Below, piece by piece: positions 9,465 to 17,830 of a stretch of DNA of 44,847 nucleotides (position 1 is its first letter; each line of letters starts with the position of its first letter). The stretch comes from Ferruginibacter sp. (GTDB lineage Bacteria; Bacteroidota; Bacteroidia; Chitinophagales; Chitinophagaceae), in NCBI GenBank assembly GCA_025362235.1, contig JANYGZ010000078.1:1-44847 (forward strand), written 5' to 3'. The notes beneath the pieces were generated by a model. That model made no database searches, had not been told where the DNA came from, and saw nothing but the letters and a program-made list of their open reading frames with translations. A program made the position numbers and the translations under genes.

Positions 9465-10424
9465 TTAGTCAATGTCATGCTGCATGCCATCATTATTTTT
9501 ATGCCATATGGAATAAAAAATGGATCCGCCAATACAAAAGATAATTACCAGTAACGATACCCAAACAGGCAGATGCACCCATTTTACCACCAGCATTTTT
9601 ATACCGATAAATAATAATACTATGGCAATCCCTTGCTGTAAATAATTAAATTTATTGGCAGCTCCACGCAATAAAAAGAACAGGCTTCTTAAGCCTAACA
9701 CTGCAAAAATATTGGAAGAGAAAATAAGCATTTTCTTACCCGGGTCGGGTATAATGGAGAATACTGCCGGGATAGAATCGATTGCAAATACAAGGTCTAT
9801 CAAACCAAGCATAACTACTACCATGGCCAACTTGGTAAAGAGTATCTTTTTGTCTTTAACAATAACAAAACGGCCGTCTGGTTCCTCATCAGTTGTCCGC
9901 ATTATTTTTTTCAAAAATTTAAAGGCCCAGTTGGTGTCTGGTGAAAATTCTTCTTCTTCATTACTACTAAACATTTTTAGCCCTGTATAAACTAAAAATA
10001 TACCGAATATATACATGATCCAACTAAACCGTGCTACCAATTCGCTGCCTAATGCAATAAATATAATTCTAAAAATAATCGCCATTAAAATGCCCAATAA
10101 CAATACCCGGGAATAGTTATTTTCTTTTACACCAAAAAATGAAAAGATAATTATAAACACAAAAATATTATCAATAGAAAGCGACCATTCTAAAAGGTAG
10201 GCAGACATATAAGCAATTGCATCCGGTTTGCCATTTCCACCTTCATTAAGTACCCTGATAAATATGCAAAAAGCTACCGATAATAATACCCAGAAAATGG
10301 TTTGTATAAGCGCTTTTTTTAAAGTAACTACCTGGTTTTTTTTACTCAATAAGCCGAGGTCAAAAATTAATGCAATCACCACCAGTGCACAAAAAACAAT
10401 ATATATAATTTCTGTTTTGCCCAT
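9465..10424 (-). CDS. TerC/Alx-family integral membrane protein
   Basis: This 319-residue protein has about eight or nine membrane helices and the family pattern of acidic residues inside helices (LLEWSLSIDNIFVF and DLVFAIDSIPAVFSI). TerC/Alx proteins are inner-membrane transporters linked to tellurite resistance, and several are Mn2+ exporters. Metal export here is inference. The cytoplasmic loop near residues 150-190 is acidic (SNEEEEFSPDTNW). I choose the ATG at 10424, one base after the gldG stop, giving an operon-style junction. A longer frame begins with a TTG inside gldG and adds 17 unconvincing residues. No tellurite genes are nearby. Confidence 0.85.
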   Translation of the reverse strand: MGKTEIIYIVFCALVVIALIFDLGLLSKKNQVVTLKKALIQTIFWVLLSVAFCIFIRVLNEGGNGKPDAIAYMSAYLLEWSLSIDNIFVFIIIFSFFGVKENNYSRVLLLGILMAIIFRIIFIALGSELVARFSWIMYIFGIFLVYTGLKMFSSNEEEEFSPDTNWAFKFLKKIMRTTDEEPDGRFVIVKDKKILFTKLAMVVVMLGLIDLVFAIDSIPAVFSIIPDPGKKMLIFSSNIFAVLGLRSLFFLLRGAANKFNYLQQGIAIVLLFIGIKMLVVKWVHLPVWVSLLVIIFCIGGSIFYSIWHKNNDGMQHDID

Positions 10425-10425
10425 T

Positions 10426-12231
10426 TTAATACCTGGTATATTTTCGTTTACGCCACCATTGGTAACATAACCCAAACAAACAAACCAGCAATATTGGAGC
10501 CACTATATTCATCATTTGCCAAAAAGAGTGTTGGGTTTCTGTTTTCTGTATATCCAATAAACGAAGTGTGTAATCTTTTCCTCTTGCATCCAGGATATTG
10601 TTCTTGTCTGCCAGGTATTCAGTAGAATTTAAAAAGAAATCTTTATTAGCATACTGTATTTTACTTTCTTTATTCACACCCATTGGCAAAGGGCCTATTT
10701 TTTCCGACACCTGGTTAAGTACAATATCTGCGTCAGCTACAACAATTATTTTACCCGGATTAACACTTTCTTTTAAAAAATTGATGTTATAACTCTTTAA
10801 GGTATCAAGCTGGGCCTGGCTTGCCCGGTTAGCGTACATGCTTATAAATTTCCCTTCCAGCAAAACGGCTACCGGTATATTTTTACGATTAAATTTACTA
10901 ACATCTTCTATTGTTTGTAAACTGTTAAGCTGTATCCTTGCAGGGGTAGGTAATGTATAGGCATTTGCAGATGATGCCAAAAGAATGGTTTTGGTAATGC
11001 CTTGTGCCTCTACAGTATCAATGGAGTTGGCAAACTGTCCTAATACGTCCGCCTGGTTTTTTACAATCGCATTATCAGAGCCAGGTTGCAGTAAAGGAGC
11101 GTAAGGCCAGGGCAGTTTTCTTATTTGGCTTTTGCCACCAACTGCACCTACTTCAACAGCTATTTCATCACAATGTTTATCAGCCAGCAGGTCGGTATTT
11201 ATTCTAACGCCATATTTGAAAAGCAGGTCATTTATATTTAAGTCTCTTGAGTAAGCAATCAGTTCCCCATTTTGAAGGCTGTCCCTTTCTGCATATAACA
11301 CATCCATAAAAAACAATAACCTGCCCCCATTCATCACATACTGATCCAGTTTAAATTTATCATCATCTGAAAATTTTGCAATAGGTTTTACAATTACAAT
11401 CGCCGCATATTCTGGATTTAAAAAAGGCTGGGTCCTTATATTAACAGTATCTACAATAAAATTTTTACCAAGAGTTTCAAAAACACTGTTGGCTGGTAAA
11501 AATCCATAGGGCGGTTCTCCATTTCCGTAAGCGTACGCTACCACCGGAACATCTTTTTGTGTTATTTTTTGAATGGAATTGGCAAACTTATATTCAAGTA
11601 AGGCCTCTGCACTATTTAAAGATTGCTTATCTAAAATATCATCCGAATTAAAAACACTTTTTTGTACCTGGCCCTGTAAAAGATCAATCCCGATAGTTCT
11701 GCCGCCGTATTTAATAATTGCGCCAGGAAATATTTGTCTTTGTGTTTTTCCTTCGCCTTCTTTTACCTGCACCTGCTGATTAGTAGGCCGTAAACCCAAA
11801 CTGATCAAAGAATCAAATACATTGGCTTTTAAAGAATCGCTTAAGCCTTCGCCAGGCAATTCAAATTGGTATTGTATTTTATTACCGCCATAGTTCTTAA
11901 AGTTTTCCAGTAATTCCCTTGTACTGTTTGACAGCTTTTTAAATTCAGACTTTACATCTCCGGCCAGTAATACAGTGATTTCAACAGTGCTGTCTAAATT
12001 TTTTAATATCAATTCGGTTGAGTGGGAAAGTGTAAACCGTTTTTCGTTGGTAAAATCAATTCTTGTATGAAATAAAGATCCTAACCAATTAATTGCTACA
12101 ACAAGTATTAATGTTATTGGCAACCAAAACTTATTGATTATTAATGCTAGTTGCAACCATAACTTACTAAGTAGTAGTGATAGTCGTAACCATATTTTAC
12201 TACTGAATATTTTATTGATAACTGATTTCAT
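10426..12231 (-). CDS. gldG: Gliding motility-associated ABC transporter component GldG
   Basis: GldG is the substrate-binding-like component of the GldA-GldF-GldG ABC transporter needed for gliding in Flavobacterium; the transported substrate is unknown. The 601-residue protein has an N-terminal membrane helix (about 35-52), a large periplasmic ABC-2-associated domain (about 60-560: IDFTNEKRFTLS, YGNGEPPYGFLP, GGRLLFFMDV) and a C-terminal helix (about 572-592) followed by WWRKRK. It starts 11 bases after gldF and ends 1 base before terC. The N terminus before the first helix holds a three-copy 11-residue repeat, described separately. No gldA ATPase gene is in the window; in Flavobacterium it is also unlinked to gldFG. 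Confidence 0.92.
   Translation of the reverse strand: MKSVINKIFSSKIWLRLSLLLSKLWLQLALIINKFWLPITLILVVAINWLGSLFHTRIDFTNEKRFTLSHSTELILKNLDSTVEITVLLAGDVKSEFKKLSNSTRELLENFKNYGGNKIQYQFELPGEGLSDSLKANVFDSLISLGLRPTNQQVQVKEGEGKTQRQIFPGAIIKYGGRTIGIDLLQGQVQKSVFNSDDILDKQSLNSAEALLEYKFANSIQKITQKDVPVVAYAYGNGEPPYGFLPANSVFETLGKNFIVDTVNIRTQPFLNPEYAAIVIVKPIAKFSDDDKFKLDQYVMNGGRLLFFMDVLYAERDSLQNGELIAYSRDLNINDLLFKYGVRINTDLLADKHCDEIAVEVGAVGGKSQIRKLPWPYAPLLQPGSDNAIVKNQADVLGQFANSIDTVEAQGITKTILLASSANAYTLPTPARIQLNSLQTIEDVSKFNRKNIPVAVLLEGKFISMYANRASQAQLDTLKSYNINFLKESVNPGKIIVVADADIVLNQVSEKIGPLPMGVNKESKIQYANKDFFLNSTEYLADKNNILDARGKDYTLRLLDIQKTETQHSFWQMMNIVAPILLVCLFGLCYQWWRKRKYTRY
12103..12201 (-). repeat. Three tandem 33-bp repeats inside gldG
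   Basis: Codons 11-43 of gldG form three 11-residue units: SKIWLRLSLLL, SKLWLQLALII and NKFWLPITLIL. The DNA units are 33 bases and clearly related but diverged, each with the pattern (AGT/AAT)AA(A/G)...TGG(TTA/TTG). The third unit runs into the first membrane helix, so the repeat lengthens the amphipathic or hydrophobic lead-in to it. Confidence 0.75.
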
Positions 12232-12242
12232 GAAGGGATTAC

Positions 12243-12965
12243 TTAGCGTTTATGCAGGTTTTGTACTGTTATTAAAAGAAATAAAAAGATAAGGCTTAAA
12301 AAATAAAGTATATCCCTGCTATCTACTAAACCCCTACTTATACTTCTATAGTGAAAATCAATGCCAACCATTTCTATAAAATAATCTGCCTGCCCCTGAA
12401 AAACCGGAAGCTTGCTTACTGCATTAAAACCAAAATACAGCAGTAAACATACAAATACACTTACCAAAAAAGCTACGACTGCATTACTTGTAAAACTGCT
12501 GCAGCATAAGCTGATAGCTGCAAAAACTGCAGCCAATAAAAATAAACCAATATAACTGCCGGTAATACCTCCGCTATCGATACTGCCGGTTGCACTTAAG
12601 TTTTTAATAGTAATGATGTAAATGAATGTAGGCACAATTACAAAAAGCAGTACTAATAAAATAGAAAAATATTTGCCAATAACTATTTGCCATTTGGAGA
12701 GCGGCTTTGTTTGCAAAATTTCAAAGGTACCTGTCTTAAACTCTTCAGACAGCGAACGCATCGCAAGGGCGGGCACTAAAAAAATTAATATCCACGGCGA
12801 TAATTCAAAAAACTTATCTAATGTGGCATATCCAAAATCAAAAATATTGCTGTCTTTTAATACAAATAAAAAAATACCATTCACCAGCAAAAATAAAATG
12901 ATAGCAATATAACCCGTAAGGCTGCTAAAAAATTGGTGAAGTTCTTTTTTACAAATACTCAACAT
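12243..12965 (-). CDS. gldF: Gliding motility-associated ABC transporter permease GldF
   Basis: GldF is an ABC-2-type permease, the membrane partner of GldG and the GldA ATPase. The product has about six membrane helices and the family pattern: KKELHQFFSSLTGYI at the N terminus, the cytoplasmic RSLSEEFKTGTFEILQTKPLSKWQIVIGKY loop (quoted in parts: RSLSEEFKTGTFE, KPLSKWQIVIGKY), and a final helix ending NLHKR. I place the start at the ATG at 12965 (MLSICKKE), which fits the family; an upstream in-frame ATG at 13010 would add 15 residues of poor character. It is the first gene of gldF-gldG-terC, with tight spacing throughout. Confidence 0.92.
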   Translation of the reverse strand: MLSICKKELHQFFSSLTGYIAIILFLLVNGIFLFVLKDSNIFDFGYATLDKFFELSPWILIFLVPALAMRSLSEEFKTGTFEILQTKPLSKWQIVIGKYFSILLVLLFVIVPTFIYIITIKNLSATGSIDSGGITGSYIGLFLLAAVFAAISLCCSSFTSNAVVAFLVSVFVCLLLYFGFNAVSKLPVFQGQADYFIEMVGIDFHYRSISRGLVDSRDILYFLSLIFLFLLITVQNLHKR

Positions 12966-13010
12966 AGGCATAAAATTGCTGCAATTTACTGCATAGCCCA
13001 TTACAAACAT

Positions 13011-13340
13011 TATTTTAAATGATTGTAAATCATTTTGAATTTAAAGTAATTAAGCCATGTGGCTTAGCCCTAATTTAGGGCAACAACAGCTTTGTTGCAT
13101 AATTAATTATAAGATGCTATATCTTATTTGCGAAATAAATTAAAAAAAAATCCTTTCCATGCAGCATATTGAAATATGTTTTTGTCATGCTATTGGTTAA
13201 GTGATAAGCTACCTCCTTTTTACTTATTTTTTACCATTTACTATTAAGCTTTGAGAAAATTTGTTTAACTCATTAAGCAGTTAAACATGCTTATCAAACA
13301 TTCATTACAATAAGTCGTTTACCAAAACCGACTGCTGAGT
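13011..13340. other. Gene-free stretch ahead of an orphan terminator; possible small RNA or leader
   Basis: No gene is evident in these 330 bases, yet a strong plus-strand terminator follows with no plus-strand gene before it. Two hairpins precede it: GTTTAAC/GTTAAAC (13263-13269 with 13280-13286) and AGTCG/CGACT (13313-13317 with 13329-13333). Either a roughly 100-base small RNA ends at the terminator, or the hairpins form an attenuator leader for the proline-rich protein gene that starts 42 bases later. The sequence does not decide between these, and I recognise no Rfam family. Confidence 0.35.
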
Positions 13341-13364
13341 CCCGCCTAAAGGCGGGATTTTTTT
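13341..13364 (+). terminator. Intrinsic terminator with no upstream gene on its strand
   Basis: The perfect stem CCCGCC-TAAA-GGCGGG (13341-13356) is followed by A and seven Ts (13358-13364). The U-run occurs only for plus-strand transcription, so it cannot serve gldF, which reads away on the minus strand. Confidence 0.85.
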
Positions 13365-13405
13365 ATGGAATATTGTTGTGAATGCATCATAGAAAAAACT
13401 TCAAT

Positions 13406-13858
13406 ATGAAAAAAATTATTATGGTGATGACTGTCAGCATTATTGCGGGACAGTTAACTGCCCAGACTAGCAAAAAATTAATGCCTCCACCACCGCCGCC
13501 TCTGGTTGATATACCAAAAGCACCACCGGCACCACCAATGGAAGTAATAGACATACCTATTCCTCCTTCCTCCCCAACACCGCCTGAAAATGTAAGATTT
13601 ACCCCACCAATAATTGTAAACGATAAGGGTTACACAATTACTGTACATTCAACAAAAGAGGGAGAAATTATTTTACTAAGAAAAAAAGGTGTTATTCAAA
13701 AAATAAGAATGAGTATATGGAATGCCAAACCAGAATATTTTGAAAATAAATATGGGAAGTTGCCACCGCCACCTGCTCCCTCAACACGGCCTATGTCGCC
13801 AAAAAGTGATAACGAAAACGTAATTTTTACCCCACCAGTAATTGTAAAAGATAAATAA
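13406..13858 (+). CDS. Secreted proline-rich protein with a duplicated motif, function unknown
   Basis: I do not recognise this protein. From the ATG at 13406 (MKKIIMVM) it has a signal peptide ending near LTAQ; an in-frame ATG 24 bases earlier would only add MHHRKNFN. The mature part is proline-rich (LMPPPPPPLVDIP, KAPPAPPMEV, KLPPPPAPS) around a single folded-looking segment (GYTITVHSTKEGEIILLRKK). The motif ENVxFTPPxIVxDK occurs twice: before that segment and again as the last residues before the stop. Proline-rich, low-complexity composition suggests a periplasmic or surface linker. A terminator/attenuator lies 42 bases upstream and a second terminator follows the stop. Confidence 0.6.
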   Translation: MKKIIMVMTVSIIAGQLTAQTSKKLMPPPPPPLVDIPKAPPAPPMEVIDIPIPPSSPTPPENVRFTPPIIVNDKGYTITVHSTKEGEIILLRKKGVIQKIRMSIWNAKPEYFENKYGKLPPPPAPSTRPMSPKSDNENVIFTPPVIVKDK

Positions 13859-13886
13859 ATACAGCCTGTGAAAATCTATTTAAAAC

Positions 13887-13916
13887 AAAGACCCTTTTCT
13901 TTTGAAACGGGTCTTT
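13887..13916. terminator. Bidirectional terminator between the proline-rich gene and iscA
   Basis: AAAGACCC (13887-13894) and GGGTCTTT (13909-13916) form a perfect 8-bp stem with T-rich or A-rich flanks on both strands, in the 79-base gap between convergent genes. Confidence 0.8.
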
Positions 13917-13937
13917 AAATCAATTATGTCTTATAAC

Positions 13938-14288
13938 TTATACTGCAAAACTTTCACCACAACCACAGCTTCTGCTGGCATTGGGGTTATTAAAATAAAA
14001 GCCTTTGCCATTTAAACCGTCGCTAAATTCTAATTCGGTATTCACGAGGTATAAAAAGCTTTTCAGGTCGGTAACTATTTTTATTCCTTTATCCTCAAAT
14101 GACTGGTCCATCGGTTTTTGCTCATTATCAAAATCCATTTTATAACTTAAACCACTGCAACCGCCACCAACTACACCAACTCTTAAAAAATAGGATGGGT
14201 CGCTTGCTAAACCTGCGTCTGTCATAAGATTAATAACCTTGTCTTTTGCTTTATCGCTTATATATATTGCGTTATCTGTTGCTACCAT
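13938..14288 (-). CDS. iscA: Iron-sulfur cluster assembly protein, IscA/HesB family
   Basis: This 116-residue A-type protein delivers or holds Fe-S clusters for target proteins. The three conserved cysteines are present: Cys44 (GGGCSGLSY) and Cys108/Cys110 (SCGCGESF) at the C terminus. It is the third gene of iscS-iscU-iscA, 13 bases after iscU. SufA and ErpA are close relatives; the isc neighbours favour the IscA name. A terminator lies past its stop. Confidence 0.92.
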   Translation of the reverse strand: MVATDNAIYISDKAKDKVINLMTDAGLASDPSYFLRVGVVGGGCSGLSYKMDFDNEQKPMDQSFEDKGIKIVTDLKSFLYLVNTELEFSDGLNGKGFYFNNPNASRSCGCGESFAV

Positions 14289-14301
14289 AAAAATATCCTG
14301 A

Positions 14302-14721
14302 TTAATGAACTACGCTTTCTTCAAACTTAATTGCTTCTTTACCGTTTTTAACACGATAATCGTTAATAGCAGCCTTAATAGCATCTTCTGCTAAAACGGA
14401 ACAGTGAATTTTTACCGGGGGAAGATTTAATTCTTCCACAAAATCCATATTATCTACTGTTAATGCTTCATCAATACTTTTTCCTTTCAGCCATTCTGTA
14501 GCCAAAGAGGAGGAAGCTATTGCAGATCCGCAACCAAAAGTTTTAAATTTTGCATCTGTTATCATACCTGTAGCGTCATCAACTTCAATTTGCAAACGCA
14601 TTACGTCGCCGCATTCGGGAGCTCCAACCAGTCCTGTTCCTACATTTTTGCTGCTCTTATCTAACGTACCAACATTTTTTGGATTTTGGTAGTGGTCTAT
14701 TACTTTTTCTGAATATGCCAT
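14302..14721 (-). CDS. iscU: Fe-S cluster scaffold protein IscU
   Basis: IscU accepts sulfur from IscS and builds [2Fe-2S] clusters in the cytoplasm. The 139-residue product keeps the ligands Cys37 (PECGDV), Asp39, Cys64 (FGCGSA) and Cys107 (IHCSVLAED). The LPPVK motif at 100-104 is the binding site for the HscA chaperone in the proteobacterial ISC system, although no hscA or hscB gene is in this operon. It lies between iscS (87-base gap) and iscA. The N terminus (MAYSEKVIDHYQNPKNVG) is typical. Confidence 0.95.
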   Translation of the reverse strand: MAYSEKVIDHYQNPKNVGTLDKSSKNVGTGLVGAPECGDVMRLQIEVDDATGMITDAKFKTFGCGSAIASSSLATEWLKGKSIDEALTVDNMDFVEELNLPPVKIHCSVLAEDAIKAAINDYRVKNGKEAIKFEESVVH

Positions 14722-14808
14722 GATGAATAATTTTTCAAAGTGATGATTAGCTAAAGTGCTAATTTTTTAAATATTGTTATTATCTTTTTAATCCTAAAAA
14801 ACTAATTT

Positions 14809-16026
14809 TTAGTGTGCTGCCCACTCAATTGAATTTAAATCAATTCCTTCTTTATACATTTCCCACAATGGGCTCATTTCTCTTAACCTTAAAACCGTTT
14901 CACTTATTGCTTTAACAGTATAGTCAATTTGATCTTCTGTAGTAAAACGTCCTAAACCAAATCGTAATGAGCTATGTGCCAAATCATCGCCGAGGCCTAA
15001 TGCTTTCAATACATACGACGGCTCCAATGATGCTGAAGTACAGGCGGAACCAGAACTTAGGGCAATATTTTTATTAAAGCCCATCAATAATCCTTCGCCT
15101 TCTACATGTTTAAAAGATATATTGGTTACATGTGGCAAACGATGTTCTGTACTGCCATTAATATAAGCTTCTTCCAGCTTCATCAGTTCTGTTTCCAGTT
15201 TATCTCTTAATATGCTGATTCTTTTTGAATCTGCTTCCATTTCTAATCTGCACAATTCACAAGCCTTCCCAAAACCAACAATTCCCGGTACATTTAAAGT
15301 ACCGCTGCGCATACCTCTTTCATGTCCGCCACCGTCCATTTGGGCTGTAACTTTTACCCTTGGGTTTTTACGTCGTACATATAAGGCACCAATACCTTTG
15401 GGCCCATACATTTTATGAGCAGTAAAAGCCATTAGGTCAATGCCATCTTTATTAACATCAACCGGAATTTTACCAACCGCCTGAACTGCGTCAGAAAAAA
15501 GCAATACTCCATGTTTTTTTGCAATAGCGCTTATTTCCCTGATTGGCTGAACAGTACCAATTTCATTATTTGCGTACATAATGGCTATAAGAATGGTGCT
15601 TGGCTTTATGGCCGCTTCCAGCTCTTTCAAATCTATTAAACCATCCCTCTTTACCTGTAAATAAGTTACTTCACCCCCAGTTTTTTCAATATGCTTACAA
15701 GTATCCAGCACAGCCTTATGTTCTGTAGTTGCTGTAATAATATGATTTCCCTTACTGGCATACATTTCATACACACCTTTAATAGCAAGGTTATCTCCTT
15801 CTGTAGCGCCACTGGTAAAAATAATTTCCTTAGCATCGGCACCAATTAATTTAGCCACCTGCTCACGGGCATAATCTACAGCTTCTTCAGCTTCCCACCC
15901 AAAAGGATGATTTCGGCTCGCAGCGTTTCCATAATGTTCTAAAAAATATGGCGTCATTGCTTCCAAAACCCTTGGATCCATGGGTGTGGTTGCATTATTA
16001 TCTAAGTAAATAGGCAGTTTCAACAT
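14809..16026 (-). CDS. iscS: Cysteine desulfurase IscS
   Basis: This 405-residue PLP enzyme converts cysteine to alanine and a protein persulfide, supplying sulfur for Fe-S clusters and tRNA thiolation. The N terminus has the family motif [12 protein letters not shown]; the PLP lysine is Lys205 in [10 protein letters not shown]; the catalytic cysteine is in the long mobile loop [10 protein letters not shown] near residue 330, marking it as IscS-type rather than SufS-type. It is the first gene of the isc operon, with no IscR-like regulator upstream. Length matches E. coli IscS (404). Confidence 0.96.
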   Translation of the reverse strand: MLKLPIYLDNNATTPMDPRVLEAMTPYFLEHYGNAASRNHPFGWEAEEAVDYAREQVAKLIGADAKEIIFTSGATEGDNLAIKGVYEMYASKGNHIITATTEHKAVLDTCKHIEKTGGEVTYLQVKRDGLIDLKELEAAIKPSTILIAIMYANNEIGTVQPIREISAIAKKHGVLLFSDAVQAVGKIPVDVNKDGIDLMAFTAHKMYGPKGIGALYVRRKNPRVKVTAQMDGGGHERGMRSGTLNVPGIVGFGKACELCRLEMEADSKRISILRDKLETELMKLEEAYINGSTEHRLPHVTNISFKHVEGEGLLMGFNKNIALSSGSACTSASLEPSYVLKALGLGDDLAHSSLRFGLGRFTTEDQIDYTVKAISETVLRLREMSPLWEMYKEGIDLNSIEWAAH

Positions 16027-16150
16027 ATATCTTTTGTTTGTGAATATAACACGAAATTACTAAAAAAGGTTCTATTTTTAGCTTAGTTAACAATCAACTT
16101 ACTATCAATTTCCTTATTTCATAAACAATCCTTCAACAAGCACTAATTGT

Positions 16151-16573
16151 ATGCTACAAATAGACCATATTGGTATTGCAGTAAAAAAGCTGTCAACTTC
16201 TGTTCCTTTATTTGAAAAACTGCTAAATAGTCAGTGCTATAAAACAGAACTTATAGAGAGCGAAAATCTAACTACCGCTTTTTTAAAAACCGGTGAAACA
16301 AAGATAGAATTACTGGAAAGCAATACAGACGATGGCATAATTGCAAAGTATATTGCAAAAAAGGGCGAAGGTATCCATCATATTGCATTTGAAGTAGCTG
16401 ATATAGGGGCAGAAATAGCCAGGTTGCAATCTGAGGGTTTTACGTTGTTAAATGAAACACCAAAGATTGGGGCTGATAATAAGTTGGTGTGTTTTTTACA
16501 TCCGAAAGATACCAATGGCGTTTTGATTGAGCTAACTATGGAAAATAAAGAAGATCCTGGCCGGGTGTTTTAA
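16151..16573 (+). CDS. mce: Methylmalonyl-CoA epimerase
   Basis: This 140-residue vicinal oxygen chelate protein interconverts (2R)- and (2S)-methylmalonyl-CoA in the propionyl-CoA/succinyl-CoA route, alongside methylmalonyl-CoA mutase (not in the window). The two VOC halves are visible, with metal ligands suggested by His6 (QIDHIGIAV), the GIHHIAFEV histidines and the glutamate in VLIELTM. The family length is 130-150. It reads divergently from iscS across a 124-base gap. Glyoxalase I is a relative, but this motif set is the epimerase type. Confidence 0.9.
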   Translation: MLQIDHIGIAVKKLSTSVPLFEKLLNSQCYKTELIESENLTTAFLKTGETKIELLESNTDDGIIAKYIAKKGEGIHHIAFEVADIGAEIARLQSEGFTLLNETPKIGADNKLVCFLHPKDTNGVLIELTMENKEDPGRVF

Positions 16574-16642
16574 GATTGAATTTTGATCACTCTTTTTTAA
16601 GTCGCTTTTTTTTGTAACTTGAATTATTATAAATTTAGTACC

Positions 16643-17101
16643 ATGAAACCTGCATCTTTATATATTTTGTTGATTTGCTTAATGTCAGCAAACATTTCAT
16701 GTAATAAACCCCCTTGCGAGTGTGATTTTATTCCCGCAAATTTTATTGAGTTTAAAGTATTAAATAATCAAGGGCAAAATCTGCTATTTGGTTCGTTCGC
16801 TTTATACCTTACAGACAGTATTCAAATATTAAAAGAGAAAAATAACCTTACTGTAAATAACGCATCGGTTCGTAAAGGACTAACAGATTCTACAGCAATA
16901 CAGTTAAATTTTTATACGCCGGAATCAAAAAGCTATATCTACTACAACCACCTTACAACCCAGGACAGCATAGAGGTTAAGTGGTTAATTAAAAAAGGTA
17001 AATGCTGCGGCAATACAAAAGAATATAGAGTTATTGATTCTGTTAAATTTAATACCCTGCTTATTAAGCCAACTAATGGAATATATTATTTTGTACAATA
17101 A
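16643..17101 (+). CDS. Probable lipoprotein of unknown function
   Basis: I do not recognise the family. The start at the ATG at 16643 gives a lipoprotein signal (MKPASLYILLICLMSANISC) with the lipidated cysteine at residue 20; an earlier in-frame start would be a TTG and would spoil the signal. The mature 130 residues are mostly predicted beta-strand, with two cysteine pairs (PPCECDF and GKCCGN). It follows mce by 70 bases and ends exactly where the convergent MBL hydrolase gene ends (17101/17102), so both transcripts must overlap in the downstream gene or terminate within coding sequence. Confidence 0.65.
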   Translation: MKPASLYILLICLMSANISCNKPPCECDFIPANFIEFKVLNNQGQNLLFGSFALYLTDSIQILKEKNNLTVNNASVRKGLTDSTAIQLNFYTPESKSYIYYNHLTTQDSIEVKWLIKKGKCCGNTKEYRVIDSVKFNTLLIKPTNGIYYFVQ

Positions 17102-17749
17102 TTACCCCTGTAATCCAATATAAGGATTGTATTTTTTTTCTTCCCCAATTAAAGTACTGTTACCATGCCCATTGTACACAATAGTTTTATCGGGTAATAC
17201 AAATAATTTTTGACGAATGCTGTTAAGTAGAGTTTGATGGTCGCCGCCAGGTAAATCTGTTCTGCCGATACTTCTGTGAAATAAAACGTCGCCGCTAATT
17301 ACAAAATCCTGTTTAGCACAATAAAAACAAATGCTGCCAGGCGAATGTCCGGGTGCTTCAATTATTAAAAGTTCGTCATTCCCCAATGATATTTTATCCC
17401 CTTCTTTTACCACAATGTATTCTCCGGTATAATTGTCAAAAGGCATATTGTACATTAAACCCGATGTTGGTGCAAATGATAATACAGCCTTTTCTTGTTC
17501 ATGCAGCTGCAGGGTTAAACCATAGGTTTCAGCTATAAATTTATTTCCAAAAACATGGTCTAAATGACAATGTGTATTTAGCAACATAACTGGAATAAGC
17601 CCTTCTTTTTCTATAAAACCCTTCAAGGTTTCTTTTTCTTCGTCAAAATAACAACCCGGATCAATAATAATACATTGTTTAAACTCATTAAACAATAAAT
17701 GCGTATTTTCCTGAATGGGGCTAAAAGTAAATGATTGAATTTGAAACAT
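17102..17749 (-). CDS. MBL-fold metallo-hydrolase (glyoxalase II-like)
   Basis: This protein has a metallo-beta-lactamase fold binding two metal ions. From the ATG at 17749 (MFQIQSFTFSPIQENTH) the motif THCHLDH gives His60, His62, Asp64 and His65; GHSPGS, SGDVLF and YNGHG supply the remaining ligands. The C-terminal helical domain of true glyoxalase II is absent, and the length (215) fits the YcbL-like hydroxyacylglutathione-hydrolase-type subgroup. The physiological substrate cannot be read from sequence. TTG and ATG codons 6-9 bases upstream are less likely starts. Confidence 0.88.
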   Translation of the reverse strand: MFQIQSFTFSPIQENTHLLFNEFKQCIIIDPGCYFDEEKETLKGFIEKEGLIPVMLLNTHCHLDHVFGNKFIAETYGLTLQLHEQEKAVLSFAPTSGLMYNMPFDNYTGEYIVVKEGDKISLGNDELLIIEAPGHSPGSICFYCAKQDFVISGDVLFHRSIGRTDLPGGDHQTLLNSIRQKLFVLPDKTIVYNGHGNSTLIGEEKKYNPYIGLQG

Positions 17750-17830
17750 TAGCATCAATTTTAGATATAAACCAATATTTTTATGATTGGTTTGAATAGA
17801 GTAATTTTATTATCAAATATTATATTAAGT

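Noticed and set aside
12622..12912. A 96-residue plus-strand frame opposite gldF
   Set aside because: It is antisense to a membrane protein with family motifs and shows no signal or domain.
13250..13364. The orphan-terminator region as a 6S-type RNA
   Set aside because: The length is suggestive, but the hairpins are short and separate and do not form the long rod with a central bubble expected of 6S RNA.
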